A stretch of DNA of 64,000 nt from Spiribacter curvatus (GTDB taxonomy: Bacteria; Pseudomonadota; Gammaproteobacteria; Nitrococcales; Nitrococcaceae). The DNA lies in NCBI RefSeq assembly GCF_000485905.1, contig NC_022664.1:868001-932000 (forward strand), read 5' to 3'. The notes below the pieces were generated by a model, which was not told the origin of the DNA, did not search any database, and saw only the letters and a list, made by a program, of their open reading frames with translations. Position 1 is the first letter of the stretch; every line of letters starts with the position of its first letter. Below are positions 25,626 to 36,633 of this stretch, one piece after another. The position numbers and the translations under genes were made by a program.

Positions 25626-27554
25626 ATGCCGGATCCGTCAAGCAGAGGTCAGCAGCGGCCGATTATCCTCGCGGTTGGCTTCAGCCGGCTTAAAGAGGTC
25701 TTCCGGGCCATTGTCCCGAGCTATGCCGCTGATGCCGATGTTCACATCGTCGATCGGGGCTTTGATGATGCGCTAGCCGCGATCCGCGACTATGAACGGG
25801 CGCAGGGCGTGGATGCCGTGGTCGCTGCCGGTTCCAACGGTGCGTTCCTGCGACGCCATCTCGCACTTCCCGTCATTCTTGTGACGCTGACCGGTTTCGA
25901 CGTTTTGAAAGCGCTGGCGACCGCTCGGCGGCAGTCCCGGCGGATCGGGATCATTACCCATGGCACCACGCATCCGGAGCTGCTTGAGTTCCAGCAGCAT
26001 TTTGGTCTGGAAGTGGAGCATTTCGCCTATGAGAGCGCGGCGGATGCGCAGCGCCGGGTGAGTGATCTCGCCGCCCGCGGCGTCCGGGCGATCATCGGTC
26101 CAGGGCTGGTTACCGATCTGGCGGAACAGGCGGGAGTGACCGGAGTATTCCTCTACTCCCGCGGCTCCGTCGAGCAGGCGCTCGACAGTGCGATCGAGAT
26201 CAGTCGGATCGGTCGTATCGAGGCGGCGCGGCGGGAGCGGCTCGATACAATCCTCCAGCAACTCGATGAAGGCGTGGTCGCGGTGGATATGGAAGAGCGG
26301 GTGCAGTCGTTCAATCCGGCCATGGAACGCCTGCTCGGCATCGCTGCGGACCGCGTCGAGGGCCGGCGGCTGAGTCAGATCGCCACTCAGCTGGGTCTGC
26401 GCGATACGCTTGCCAGTGGCGCCACGGAGCTGGGCGGTGTGCAGCGGATTGGCAGCCGCACGCTGGTGACCAATCGCATCCCGATCCGAGAGCAGGGTGT
26501 TCAGACCGGTGCGGTCATGACCCTGCAGGATTCGGCCACTATCCAGCGCGTGGATCGCAGTCTGCGCTCGACCAACAAACCCCGTCAGTTTGCCGCGCGC
26601 TATGAGCTCGATCAGATCATCGGCGGATCGCGTCCCATCCGTGATGCCCGCGCGCTTGCCGCGAAGTACGCGGCGACGGACACCACGGTCCTGATCCTTG
26701 GCGAGAGCGGGACCGGCAAGGAGCTGCTCGCGCAGGGCATCCATAACGCCAGCAACCGCCGCGGGCATGCCTTTGTGGCGCTGAACTGCGGGGCATTTCC
26801 CGAGTCGCTGCTCGAGAGCGAGCTGTTCGGCTTCGAGGAGGGCGCATTCACGGGATCACGCCGGGGCGGCAAACCGGGGCTCTTCGAATCGGCGCATACC
26901 GGCACGATCTTCCTCGACGAGATCGGAGAGATGTCGCTGACCCTGCAGACCCGGTTACTGCGCGTGCTCCAGGAGCACGAGGTGATCCGCCTGGGCGCGA
27001 CTCAGCCGACGCCGGTGGACGTGCGGGTGATCGCCGCCACGCACCGCGATCTTGCCGCCGCCGTTGGTGATGGAACATTCCGGCAGGATCTCTACTACCG
27101 GATCAATATTCTGCGCCTGGAGGTGCCGCCGCTGCGTGCCCGCATCGAGGACATCCATGATCTCGCGGACACCGTTCTGGCGAGGGCGCTCGAGCGTCAG
27201 GGGGCAGGCCACTGCGCCGGGGCGATCCGTGAACAGATCATGCCCGGTTTTCTTGCCTACCACTGGCCCGGCAACATCCGCGAGCTGGAGAATGTCATTG
27301 AACGGCTGGCGATCTTTGCCGGCGAGTTCGAACGGGGGGCGATGGACGGCGACCGCCTGCATCGACTCGTCCCGGAGCTTTTCGAGAAAGGGGCCGATCA
27401 GGCGTCATATACAACCGACCCACCAGATCAGACCGCCGAGATGGCCCGTATCCGACGGGTGCTCGATCAGTGCGGCGGCAACCAGACCGCCGCCAGCCGA
27501 CGGCTGGGGATCAGCCGAAGCACGCTGTCGCGTCGGCTGTCCCGGCGATCATGA
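25626..27554 (+). CDS. prpR: sigma-54-dependent propionate catabolism activator PrpR
   Basis: A 642-residue regulator. Residues 10-190 are a PrpR N-terminal sensor ([21 protein letters not shown], then [25 protein letters not shown] and RIGIITHG), which responds to 2-methylcitrate in enterics. A PAS-like domain follows at about 205-310 ([23 protein letters not shown]). The AAA+ domain has Walker [11 protein letters not shown], the sigma-54 contact loop GAFTGS at about residue 405 (usual form GAFTGA), Walker [13 protein letters not shown] and the arginine-finger region. The C-terminus is a Fis-type helix-turn-helix ([19 protein letters not shown]). ATG 25626 has AGGGAGG six bases ahead; a longer frame upstream would run across the dyad sites. 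It is divergent from prpBCDE and overlaps the end of fabB by six bases. Confidence 0.92.
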   Translation: MPDPSSRGQQRPIILAVGFSRLKEVFRAIVPSYAADADVHIVDRGFDDALAAIRDYERAQGVDAVVAAGSNGAFLRRHLALPVILVTLTGFDVLKALATARRQSRRIGIITHGTTHPELLEFQQHFGLEVEHFAYESAADAQRRVSDLAARGVRAIIGPGLVTDLAEQAGVTGVFLYSRGSVEQALDSAIEISRIGRIEAARRERLDTILQQLDEGVVAVDMEERVQSFNPAMERLLGIAADRVEGRRLSQIATQLGLRDTLASGATELGGVQRIGSRTLVTNRIPIREQGVQTGAVMTLQDSATIQRVDRSLRSTNKPRQFAARYELDQIIGGSRPIRDARALAAKYAATDTTVLILGESGTGKELLAQGIHNASNRRGHAFVALNCGAFPESLLESELFGFEEGAFTGSRRGGKPGLFESAHTGTIFLDEIGEMSLTLQTRLLRVLQEHEVIRLGATQPTPVDVRVIAATHRDLAAAVGDGTFRQDLYYRINILRLEVPPLRARIEDIHDLADTVLARALERQGAGHCAGAIREQIMPGFLAYHWPGNIRELENVIERLAIFAGEFERGAMDGDRLHRLVPELFEKGADQASYTTDPPDQTAEMARIRRVLDQCGGNQTAASRRLGISRSTLSRRLSRRS

Positions 27555-28778
27555 GTCGTGACGACGGAAGGCGAGCGTGGCGTTGGTGCCACCGAATCCG
27601 AAGCTGTTGCTGACCACCAGGTCGAGCGCTGGCTCGGCCCGTGTCTCAGTGACGATCGGATAGTCGCCGGCGGCCGGATCGAGGTGATCGACATTGAGCG
27701 TGCCGGCGATGAATCTCTCCTGCATCATCAGCAGTGAGTAAATCGCCTCCTGCACGCCAGCCGCTCCGAGGGAGTGACCGGTCATGGACTTGGTGGAACT
27801 CACGGGGGGACGGGCCTCACCGAAGACCGACTCGAGCGCCCGTAGCTCAGTGATGTCACCGGCCGGGGTGCTGGTGCCGTGGGCATTCACGTAGTCCACC
27901 GGATGGTCGGCATCAACGCCGGCCATCTCCAGCGTCTGTGTAAGACAACGCTGCGCTCCCTCACCGGAGGGCGCCACCATGTCATAGCCATCGGAAGTGG
28001 CGGCATAACCGACGAGTTCGGCGAGGATGGTCGCGCCGCGAGCCTCGGCGTGCTCGAGTGACTCAAGCACCATCATGCCGCCACCGCCGGCGATGATGAA
28101 TCCGTCACGATCCTGGTCGAACGGTCTCGAGGCCCGCTCCGGGGTCTGGTTATAGCCGGTGGAAAGCGCCCCCATGGCATCAAAGAGCATGGTCAGGCTC
28201 CAGTGCTCTTCCTCGCCACCACCGGCGAACATGACATCCTGCTTACCGAGCTGGATCTGCTCCATGGCGGCGCCAATGCAGTGCGCACTGGTCGCGCAGG
28301 CTGAGGAGATGCTGTAGTTGATGCCCTTGATCGCGAAGGGGGTGGCAAGGCAGGCCGAGACCGTGCTGCCCATGACCTTCGGCACCGCGAAGGCGCCGAT
28401 CCTGCGTACGCCGCGCTCTCGCAGGATGTCTGCGGAGCGCACCACGTTTTCAGTCGATGCGCCGCCAGAGCCTGCGATCAAGCCCGTTCGTGGATCGGAG
28501 ACCACCGCCGGCGGCAGTTCCGCCTGATCGATCGCCTGTTGCATCGCTACGTAGGCATAGGCCGCGGCATCCCCCATGAAACGACGGGCGCGCCGGGGGA
28601 CCGCCGCCTCGAGATCGATGTCCGGCCGACCCGAGATCTGGCTGCGCAGGCCACGCTCGGCATACTCGTCGTTGAAGCGGATACCCGAGCGCCCGTTGCG
28701 CAGGGCGTCGGTGACTGAGGCCGTATCGTTGCCGAGGCAGGAAACGATGCCCATGCCAGTGACTACCACTCGCCGCAC
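27549..28778 (-). CDS. fabB: beta-ketoacyl-ACP synthase I FabB
   Basis: A 409-residue condensing enzyme. The start [17 protein letters not shown], the nucleophile cysteine in [14 protein letters not shown], the two histidines in [11 protein letters not shown] and [12 protein letters not shown], and [13 protein letters not shown] at the end are complete. It extends acyl chains, including the unsaturated branch introduced by FabA, whose gene is 12 bases upstream on the same strand. The fabA-fabB pair is typical of gammaproteobacteria that make unsaturated fatty acids anaerobically. FabF at 50.6-51.9 kb is the separate synthase II. The [19 protein letters not shown] stretch fits FabB. Confidence 0.95.
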   Translation of the reverse strand: MRRVVVTGMGIVSCLGNDTASVTDALRNGRSGIRFNDEYAERGLRSQISGRPDIDLEAAVPRRARRFMGDAAAYAYVAMQQAIDQAELPPAVVSDPRTGLIAGSGGASTENVVRSADILRERGVRRIGAFAVPKVMGSTVSACLATPFAIKGINYSISSACATSAHCIGAAMEQIQLGKQDVMFAGGGEEEHWSLTMLFDAMGALSTGYNQTPERASRPFDQDRDGFIIAGGGGMMVLESLEHAEARGATILAELVGYAATSDGYDMVAPSGEGAQRCLTQTLEMAGVDADHPVDYVNAHGTSTPAGDITELRALESVFGEARPPVSSTKSMTGHSLGAAGVQEAIYSLLMMQERFIAGTLNVDHLDPAAGDYPIVTETRAEPALDLVVSNSFGFGGTNATLAFRRHDS

Positions 28779-28790
28779 GTGTCGACTCCC

Positions 28791-29309
28791 TTAGAGATTG
28801 CTCTGTGGATTCTGAAACAGACCGACCCGCAGGTCCATGGCCCGATAGATTTCGTTGCCATCCACGGTGACGAACCCATCGGCGATCCCCATGTTGAGCC
28901 GCCGACGGATCACGCGCTTGACGTCGAGCCGGTAGTGGACGAGGGCATTATCCGGCAGGATCTGGCCGGTGAATTTCACCTCGCCGCACCCCAGCGCGCG
29001 TCCCTTTCCTTCGCCGCCGGTCCAGCCCAGGTAGAAACCCAGCAGCTGCCAGAGTGCATCCAGTCCCAGGCAGCCAGGCATGACCGGGTCCCCGGGGAAA
29101 TGGCAGCCAAAGAACCATAGATCGGGTTGAACGGCGAGTTCGGCCTCAACGCGACCCTTTTCATGCTCACCGGTGTGATCGTCGATATGGGTGATCGCAT
29201 CGAACATGAGCATATTCGGCACGGGCAACTGGGGATTGCCCGGCCCGAAAAGCTCGCCATGGCCGCAGGCGATGAGTTCGTCATAGGTGTAACTGGATTG
29301 CTGATTCAT
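28791..29309 (-). CDS. fabA: 3-hydroxydecanoyl-ACP dehydratase/isomerase FabA
   Basis: A 172-residue protein, exactly the usual FabA length when begun at ATG 29309. The active-site His70 lies in [14 protein letters not shown] and Asp84 in [24 protein letters not shown] and [21 protein letters not shown] are also family blocks. The enzyme dehydrates 3-hydroxyacyl-ACP and isomerises trans-2- to cis-3-decenoyl-ACP, opening the unsaturated route that FabB extends. An in-frame start at 29369 would add 20 residues absent from the family. The Shine-Dalgarno is weak. The 90 bases to dxs upstream contain no recognisable promoter. Confidence 0.95.
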   Translation of the reverse strand: MNQQSSYTYDELIACGHGELFGPGNPQLPVPNMLMFDAITHIDDHTGEHEKGRVEAELAVQPDLWFFGCHFPGDPVMPGCLGLDALWQLLGFYLGWTGGEGKGRALGCGEVKFTGQILPDNALVHYRLDVKRVIRRRLNMGIADGFVTVDGNEIYRAMDLRVGLFQNPQSNL

Positions 29310-29399
29310 GAATATCCGCAGGCCAGCGCTTCGGTGACATGGCCCTGGCATGTCGAAGCGCGGCGGCATTGAGGGAAGGGCTTGTTCGACCGAGCGACA

Positions 29400-31289
29400 C
29401 TACTCACTGGTGACCGGACTCGCAACCGTTCGTCCCAGCCATTCATTGATCCGCCGACGGACACCATCGGTGTCGAGCCCAACCAGCTCGAGCTGTTCGT
29501 CACGCTCACCGTGATCGACAAAACGATCGGCGAGTCCAATCTGCAGGATCGCCGGCTGTTGATGCTGCGCCGCTAGTGTCTCGACAACCGCGGAACCGGC
29601 ACCGCCCGCGATCATATTCTCCTCGAGGGTGATGATCGTGTCGTGAGCCTGTGCCATCTCAGAAATGCAATCCTCGTCAATGGGTTTGACAAAGCGCATG
29701 TTGACTACCGTGGCGTCAATCTCATCGCCGATCGTCTCCGCCGCCGCCAGCATCGTCCCGAAGGCGAGAAGGGCAACACCCTGGCCACGGCGGCGGATCT
29801 CGGCCCGGCCGACCGGCAGGGTCTCGAGCGATGTGTCGGGCACGACACCCGGACCCCGGCCACGCGGATATCGCACCGAGGCCGGTCCATCCACCGCCAG
29901 CGCCGTCGACAGCATCTGCCGGCATTCGCGCTCGTCTGCCGGCGCCATGACGGTCAGGTTGGGCAGGCAGCGCATGTAGCTGAAATCGAACATGCCATGG
30001 TGTGTCGCGCCATCGGCACCCACCAGACCCGCGCGGTCGAGGGCAAACACCACAGGCAGGTTCTGCAGGGCGATATCATGGATGAGTTGATCGTAGCCGC
30101 GCTGCAGGAAGGTCGAGTAAATCGCCAGGACTGGCTTTTCGCCCTCGCAGGCGAGTCCGCCGGCCAGGGTCACCGCATGTTGTTCGGCAATGGCGGTGTC
30201 GAGGTAGCGATCCGGAAAGCGTTCCGCGAACGCCACCAGCCCGGATCCCTCACGCATGGCCGGCGTGATCCCCCAGAGCCTGGGCTCGCGCTCGGCCATA
30301 TCGCAGAGCCACTGACTGAAGACATCGGTGTAGGTGAGTGGCGCCGTGCCGCTGGCCGCCTTGATCCCCGCGGCCGGGTCGAATGCCTTCACGCCATGAT
30401 AGGCGATTGGATTGGCTTCGGCCTTGGCATAACCCTTTCCTTTACGGGTCACGCAGTGAAGGATGCGCGGCCCGTCCATTTCACGCAGGCGCTCGAGCAC
30501 AGTGACCAGCTCGTCGACATCGTGGCCATCCACGGGGCCAAAGTACTGAAAGCCCAGCTCTTCGAAGAAGGTGCCCGGGACGAGCATGCCCTTGACGTGC
30601 TCCTCGGCGAGTTTGGCGAACTCGCGCATGGGGCCGGGCATGTATTCGAGCATCTGCTTGGCCTCGGCGCGGACATTGCCGTAGACGCCACCGGCGAGCA
30701 GTCGGGCGAACGTCTTGTTGAGCGCCCCGACGTTTTCCGAGATGGACATCTCGTTGTCGTTGAGCACCACCAGTAGATCCGGGCGCACATCACCGGCGTG
30801 ATTGAGGGCCTCGAACGCCTCGCCCGCCGTTAATCCGCCATCGCCGATCACCGCACAGGTCCTGCGGCCTTCGTTGCGGTTGCGGCTGGCGAGCGCCATC
30901 CCGAGGGCGGCACTGATCGAGGTGCTCGAGTGGCCGACACCGAACGTGTCGTAGGGGCTTTCGTCACGGACCGGAAAGCCTGCCGGTCCGTCGATCTTAC
31001 GGACACGGCTGATCTCCTGGCGCCGGCCGGTGAGGATCTTGTGCGGATAGCACTGATGACCGACATCCCAGACCAGCCGGTCGAATGGCGTTTCAAGCAC
31101 GTAGTGCAGCGCGACGGTGAGCTCCACCGAGCCCAGTCCCGCCGCCAGATGACCGCCCGAGCGCGCCACACTGTTGAGCAGAAAATCGCGGAGCTGTTCG
31201 GTCAGTCGGGGCAGCTGACTCTGCGGCAGCTCACGCAGGTGGGCCGGCTCGTCGATGCCCTCCAGAAGCGGGTAGGCACTCATGTCCAT
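29400..31289 (-). CDS. dxs: 1-deoxy-D-xylulose-5-phosphate synthase Dxs
   Basis: A 629-residue thiamine-diphosphate enzyme, normal length for Dxs. It has [54 protein letters not shown], the ThDP motif [28 protein letters not shown]-equivalent [17 protein letters not shown], and [15 protein letters not shown]. It makes 1-deoxyxylulose 5-phosphate from pyruvate and glyceraldehyde 3-phosphate, the first step of the non-mevalonate isoprenoid pathway. ATG 31289 has GGAGGAG seven bases ahead. A second ATG at 31283 overlaps the ycgN stop (ATGA), so coupling with ycgN is likely either way. Confidence 0.96.
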   Translation of the reverse strand: MDMSAYPLLEGIDEPAHLRELPQSQLPRLTEQLRDFLLNSVARSGGHLAAGLGSVELTVALHYVLETPFDRLVWDVGHQCYPHKILTGRRQEISRVRKIDGPAGFPVRDESPYDTFGVGHSSTSISAALGMALASRNRNEGRRTCAVIGDGGLTAGEAFEALNHAGDVRPDLLVVLNDNEMSISENVGALNKTFARLLAGGVYGNVRAEAKQMLEYMPGPMREFAKLAEEHVKGMLVPGTFFEELGFQYFGPVDGHDVDELVTVLERLREMDGPRILHCVTRKGKGYAKAEANPIAYHGVKAFDPAAGIKAASGTAPLTYTDVFSQWLCDMAEREPRLWGITPAMREGSGLVAFAERFPDRYLDTAIAEQHAVTLAGGLACEGEKPVLAIYSTFLQRGYDQLIHDIALQNLPVVFALDRAGLVGADGATHHGMFDFSYMRCLPNLTVMAPADERECRQMLSTALAVDGPASVRYPRGRGPGVVPDTSLETLPVGRAEIRRRGQGVALLAFGTMLAAAETIGDEIDATVVNMRFVKPIDEDCISEMAQAHDTIITLEENMIAGGAGSAVVETLAAQHQQPAILQIGLADRFVDHGERDEQLELVGLDTDGVRRRINEWLGRTVASPVTSE

Positions 31290-31735
31290 GACGTCTCCTC
31301 CACGTAATCCTCGAGCGCCTCATCGGGCCCGAGTGTCCTTTCGTTGACCAGCTGACCCCGCACCGAGATCCCCGCTTGATGGACGGTGTCTGGATCTCCC
31401 GAGACGAGCGGATGCCACCACTCGAGGGATGTTCCCTCATAGAGGCGGCGATACGCACAGCTGTGCGGAAGCCAGTGGTACTGGGCGACCTTCTCGACCG
31501 TCAGCTGGATGCAGTCGGGGACGCTCGCATGCCGATTGTTGTAATCGCTGCACTGACAGGACTCGGTATCCAGCAGCTGGCAGCCGATGCGGGTCGGGAA
31601 AACCTCGCCGCTGTCGGCGTCCTCAAGTTTGTGGCGGCAGCACTGGCCGCAGCCGTCGCAGAGTGCTTCCCACTCCGGCCAGGAGAGGTCGGCGAGGCGC
31701 TTGCGCTGCCAAAACGGACGATCATCAAACATCAT
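31280..31735 (-). CDS. ycgN: YcgN/UPF0260-family cysteine-cluster protein
   Basis: A 151-residue cytosolic protein of the YcgN (UPF0260) family. It has the metal-binding-looking cluster [13 protein letters not shown], a second cysteine set in [15 protein letters not shown], and PDCIQLT, then [14 protein letters not shown] and WHPLVSGDP. All of these line up with what I remember of E. coli YcgN. The function is not established; the CxxCxxCC-like arrangement suggests iron-sulfur or zinc binding. Two adjacent ATGs (31735 and 31732) follow AGGGAT. A much longer upstream frame runs antisense through the prfC start and is not real. It is divergent from prfC and overlaps dxs. Confidence 0.85.
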   Translation of the reverse strand: MMFDDRPFWQRKRLADLSWPEWEALCDGCGQCCRHKLEDADSGEVFPTRIGCQLLDTESCQCSDYNNRHASVPDCIQLTVEKVAQYHWLPHSCAYRRLYEGTSLEWWHPLVSGDPDTVHQAGISVRGQLVNERTLGPDEALEDYVEETSWT

Positions 31736-31774
31736 ATCCCTATCATACCGCCCATTCACCGTACTCACATCCTG

Positions 31775-31780
31775 TATAAT
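31775..31780 (+). promoter_or_regulatory. -10 element upstream of prfC
   Basis: A perfect TATAAT is found 34 bases before the prfC ATG, inside the short divergent gap to ycgN. The matching -35 region (around 31753) is poor. The -10 hexamer alone is well supported by position. Confidence 0.5.
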
Positions 31781-31813
31781 CGAGCGCTTTTGCAGCCTTT
31801 CAGTCGTAATCGC

Positions 31814-33400
<1,587 letters not shown>

Positions 33401-33465
33401 GCCCTTGAAAAAGCGGCCGCCGCGTCGCCATGTCTGCCTTACGACTCGCAGACTGGAGACCTGGA

Positions 33466-34815
33466 ATGATTCGATCGATACTCGCTTTCTGCCTGTTGGC
33501 GCTGCCGCTCGCCGCTCCCGCGCAGATCGTTGATGAAAACGGCGATGTACCGACGCTCGCACCACTCGTCCAGCGTGTCTCGCCGGCGGTGGTCAACATC
33601 GCGACCTCGGGTACCGTCGAAACGGAATCAAATCCATTGCTCAACGACCCGTTTTTCCGGCGCTTTTTCGATGTGCCCGACGAGCCGCGCCAGCGTGAGG
33701 TGCAGTCGCTGGGCTCCGGAGTCGTTGTCGATGCCGAGGCGGGCTATGTCCTGACCAACCATCATGTCATTGCCCAGGCCGATGAGATCACCGTCGCCTT
33801 CAATGACGGTCGTGAAATATCCGCTGAGATCGTCGGCTCCGACCCGGAGACCGATATTGCGGTGCTACAGGTCGATTCCGATACGCTCACGGCACTGCCG
33901 CTGGCCGACTCCGACGAATTGCGCGTCGGTGACTACACCATGGCGATCGGTAATCCCTTCGGGCTCGATCATACCGTGACCACCGGCGTTGTCAGCGGCC
34001 TCGACCGCACACTTCCGGGTAACAATGGCGCCCGCCTGCAGAGCTTTATCCAGACCGATGCCTCAATCAACCCGGGTAACTCCGGCGGTGCCCTGGTCAA
34101 TCTCAATGGCGAACTGGTGGGTATCAATACCGCGATCCTCTCGCGCAGTGGCGGCAACATCGGGATCGGATTTGCGGTGCCCATGAATATGGCCCGCCAG
34201 GTCATGGACCAGATCATCGAATATGGCGAGGTGCAGCGGGGCGTTCTGGGCGTGCGCGTGCAGGATCTGACCGCAGAGATAGCCGAGGCCTTCGATATCG
34301 AGCGCAATGATGGCGCATTGATCGCGCAGGTCACACCGAATTCGCCCGCGGCGGAGGCTGGACTCGAGGCCGGCGACATCGTCACTGCCGTCAATGGCAC
34401 CGCTATTGCCGATGCCAGTGCCATGGCCAACGCCATCGGCCTGCTCAAGATCGGTGACGAGGTGGATATCACGTTTGTCCGCAACGGTGAGTCGCAGACC
34501 GCCACGGCGACGGTTGCCGATCCAGCGGTGGGTCAGGTGGATGCCGATGCGCTGCATCCGGCGCTCGCGGGCGCCACTTTCAGCGAGCTTGATGAGCGCT
34601 CCCCGCTTTTTGGCAAAGTCGAAGGCGTGCTTGTGACTGATGTGTCACAGGGCAGCCGGGCCGCTGAGTATCTTCAGTCGGGCGATGTCATCACTTCCGT
34701 GAACCGCCAGACCGTCGAGTCGATGGAGGATTTCCGTGCCCGCACGGAAGACACCGAGCGGCTGCTGCTCAACATCCGTCGCGATAATGGCGCATTCTTT
34801 GTGCTGGTTCGCTGA
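33466..34815 (+). CDS. degQ: DegQ/DegP-type periplasmic serine protease-chaperone
   Basis: A 449-residue HtrA-family protease. A signal peptide covers residues 1-19 (MIRSILAFCLLALPLAAPA). The catalytic triad is His100 in LTNHHVI, Asp130 in ETDIAVLQ and Ser207 in NPGNSGGAL. Two PDZ domains follow, from about residues 262 (GVLGVRVQDLT) and 368. The short regulatory LA loop between residues 55 and 80 resembles DegQ more than DegP. It degrades and refolds damaged envelope proteins. ATG 33466 is chosen because the signal peptide begins there. prfC ends 65 bases upstream on the same strand. Confidence 0.93.
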   Translation: MIRSILAFCLLALPLAAPAQIVDENGDVPTLAPLVQRVSPAVVNIATSGTVETESNPLLNDPFFRRFFDVPDEPRQREVQSLGSGVVVDAEAGYVLTNHHVIAQADEITVAFNDGREISAEIVGSDPETDIAVLQVDSDTLTALPLADSDELRVGDYTMAIGNPFGLDHTVTTGVVSGLDRTLPGNNGARLQSFIQTDASINPGNSGGALVNLNGELVGINTAILSRSGGNIGIGFAVPMNMARQVMDQIIEYGEVQRGVLGVRVQDLTAEIAEAFDIERNDGALIAQVTPNSPAAEAGLEAGDIVTAVNGTAIADASAMANAIGLLKIGDEVDITFVRNGESQTATATVADPAVGQVDADALHPALAGATFSELDERSPLFGKVEGVLVTDVSQGSRAAEYLQSGDVITSVNRQTVESMEDFRARTEDTERLLLNIRRDNGAFFVLVR

Positions 34816-34817
34816 GC

Positions 34818-34853
34818 GGATCGCCCGACCGGTACTGGCCGGTCGGGCGATCC
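34818..34853. terminator. strong bidirectional hairpin between degQ and the aldolase gene
   Basis: A perfect 15-bp inverted repeat (GGATCGCCCGACCGG and its complement) encloses the loop TACTGG. It begins three bases after the degQ stop and ends four bases before the convergent aldolase stop. No T-run follows on either strand, so termination or mRNA 3' protection are both possible. Confidence 0.7.
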
Positions 34854-34856
34854 ATC

Positions 34857-35876
34857 CTAGGCCGTTTCCATCGACGGGTCGTAGCGACCCGCCCGGGCCA
34901 GCGAGTTCATCCTCGCCCGGTGTATGAACGCCTGCTGCGCGGCCTGCTTGTTCGCGTTGTCACCGGACCAGGCGGCCTGCACCGGATTCTGCAGCGCCCG
35001 ACTGAATGAGAAACTGAGTACCCATGGCTTGGCGCCCTCAGCCTGATTGATCGCATTGAGGTTGGCGGTCGCCTCCTCACTGGTCTGGCCACCGGAGAGG
35101 AAATTGATGCTCGGCACCGCTGCCGGCACCGTCCGGCGAAGAACGCCCAGTGTCGCCTCCGCGCAGACCGCTGCGCTGGGCCGGGCATGGCGCTTGCCGG
35201 GCAACACCATGTTGGGTTTGAGGACGATGTATTCGAGCGCTACGTTATGCCGGCGCAGGGCGTCGAAAAGGGCGACCTGTGCGGCTTCGGTCACTGCTGC
35301 ACAGCGCTCGAGGTCATGATCGCCGTCCATCAGTACCTCAGGTTCGACGATGGGGACCATGCCCCGCGACTGGGCGATGGCGGCGTAGCGCGCGAGTACC
35401 TCGGCATTGGCGTCAAGGGCCTGGCGGCTTGGCAGCGTTTCGGTGACGGCATAGAGGTTACGCCACTTGGTGAATAACGCTCCCTGCTCGAGATAACCAT
35501 CGAGCCGGTCGCCGAGGTTGTCGAGACCCTGGGTGACCTTCTCACCGCTGCTGCCGGCGAGCTCAACGGTGCCCTTGTCGACCTTGATACCCGGCACGAT
35601 ATCTTGTGCCTCACAGGCCGCCGGGATCGCCATCCCGTCATCGGTGCGCTGGCCGAGGGTCTCTTCGAAGAAGATGACACCGCCGATGGACTCGCCGATC
35701 CCCGGCGTTGTCGCCAGGAGACCGCGATAGAAGCGTCGGGTCTCCTCGGTGGACTCGATGCCGAAGTCGGACAGTCGCTTGGTGATGGTGGGATAGCTTT
35801 CATCGGCGGCAAGAATGCCGCGGCCGGGGCGGGTCAGACGTTCAATGGTCTGTTGCATCTGTCCGATTCGGTCCAT
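34857..35876 (-). CDS. class I fructose-bisphosphate aldolase
   Basis: A 339-residue aldolase of the animal/plant-like class I family, which uses a Schiff base and no metal. It has RGILAADESYPTITKRL, GVIFFEETLGQ, GIKVDKGTVELAGSSGEKVTQGLD, the substrate loop FTKWRNLYAV, IVEPEVLMDGDHDLERC, the Schiff-base lysine in EYIVLKPNMVLPG, and FLSGGQTSEEATANLNAIN. It cleaves fructose 1,6-bisphosphate reversibly to triose phosphates. Its C-terminus is shorter than the vertebrate enzyme and lacks an obvious terminal tyrosine. The class II enzyme is more usual in enterics. It shares no operon with other sugar genes; the gene upstream is a membrane protein 22 bases away. Confidence 0.93.
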   Translation of the reverse strand: MDRIGQMQQTIERLTRPGRGILAADESYPTITKRLSDFGIESTEETRRFYRGLLATTPGIGESIGGVIFFEETLGQRTDDGMAIPAACEAQDIVPGIKVDKGTVELAGSSGEKVTQGLDNLGDRLDGYLEQGALFTKWRNLYAVTETLPSRQALDANAEVLARYAAIAQSRGMVPIVEPEVLMDGDHDLERCAAVTEAAQVALFDALRRHNVALEYIVLKPNMVLPGKRHARPSAAVCAEATLGVLRRTVPAAVPSINFLSGGQTSEEATANLNAINQAEGAKPWVLSFSFSRALQNPVQAAWSGDNANKQAAQQAFIHRARMNSLARAGRYDPSMETA

Positions 35877-35898
35877 GGTCTCAATCCTCCTTCGCTGG

Positions 35899-36633
35899 TC
35901 ATTTATTTAAGGGGTCATGATCGTTATCCATGTTCGCATAACGCCGCATCCAGCGACGCATGATCGCGAACATGAGCAGTGTAAACGCGCCGATTCCCGC
36001 GAGCACGATCAATCCAGTGATGTCGGGATCGAGCAGCAGGCGCTTGGTCTGGTTACCGACTGCGGCGATCGCCGCGATGCCCGGGACGGTGCCGATCAGT
36101 GTCCCGTTCACATACGGCCAGAAGCCGATGGAAGACGCGCCGGCGATCAGGCTCACCGCGTGGAAATGCGCAACCGGCAGCACCCGCAGGGCGATGACGA
36201 TCATGGTGCCGTGCCGACCCGCCTGGGCATTCAGGCGTTTGAGTGTCCGCCCGCCGAGACGGTGCATTGGCTCCGCGCCAAGCAGGTGGCCGAGTAGATA
36301 ACTGAAAAGGGCTGCGGCCAGTGTGCCGGCGCTGGCCAGTCCGAACCCGCCCAGCGGCCCATAGATGAGTATGGTCGCCACCACCATCACGGTGAGGGGA
36401 ACGAACGCGATACCCGCGCCGATATAGAGCAGGATGATGGCCGGTACCGCCCAGGGTTCGGCACGCAGACGGGCGCCGAGGACCAGCAGCCGGTCAAGCT
36501 CGGTATAGGCGTTGAGGTTATAGAGCTCCCAGAGCGTGCCCATACCGATAATGAGCGTGACCGCGACCAGCGCCCGCCAGAGCAGTGGCCAGCGCCGACG
36601 GATCGCCGCCCGCCACTCAGACTCTGTCGGCAT
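35899..36633 (-). CDS. TVP38/TMEM64 (VTT-domain) inner-membrane protein
   Basis: A 244-residue integral membrane protein. The order of segments is a first helix (LVAVTLIIGMGTLWELY), IILLYIGAGIAFVPLTVMVVATILIYGPLGGFGLASAGTLA, a linker with LGG-TLKRLNAQAGRHG, then VIALRVLPVAHFHAVSLIAGASSIGFWPYVNGTLIGTVPG and a last helix near the C-terminus. The FVPLTVMVV and VIALRVLPVAHF re-entrant loops mark the DedA/TVP38 VTT fold, associated with lipid scrambling or ion-coupled transport in better known members. The precise function is unknown. ATG 36633 overlaps the end of the DUF3422 gene by 17 bases, and the TTG at 36687 is less likely. Confidence 0.8.
   Translation of the reverse strand: MPTESEWRAAIRRRWPLLWRALVAVTLIIGMGTLWELYNLNAYTELDRLLVLGARLRAEPWAVPAIILLYIGAGIAFVPLTVMVVATILIYGPLGGFGLASAGTLAAALFSYLLGHLLGAEPMHRLGGRTLKRLNAQAGRHGTMIVIALRVLPVAHFHAVSLIAGASSIGFWPYVNGTLIGTVPGIAAIAAVGNQTKRLLLDPDITGLIVLAGIGAFTLLMFAIMRRWMRRYANMDNDHDPLNK

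Noticed and set aside
29643-30776. Long open frame antisense to dxs (377 codons)
   Set aside because: It is the shadow of a GC-rich gene with a clear product; no family motif is found on this strand.
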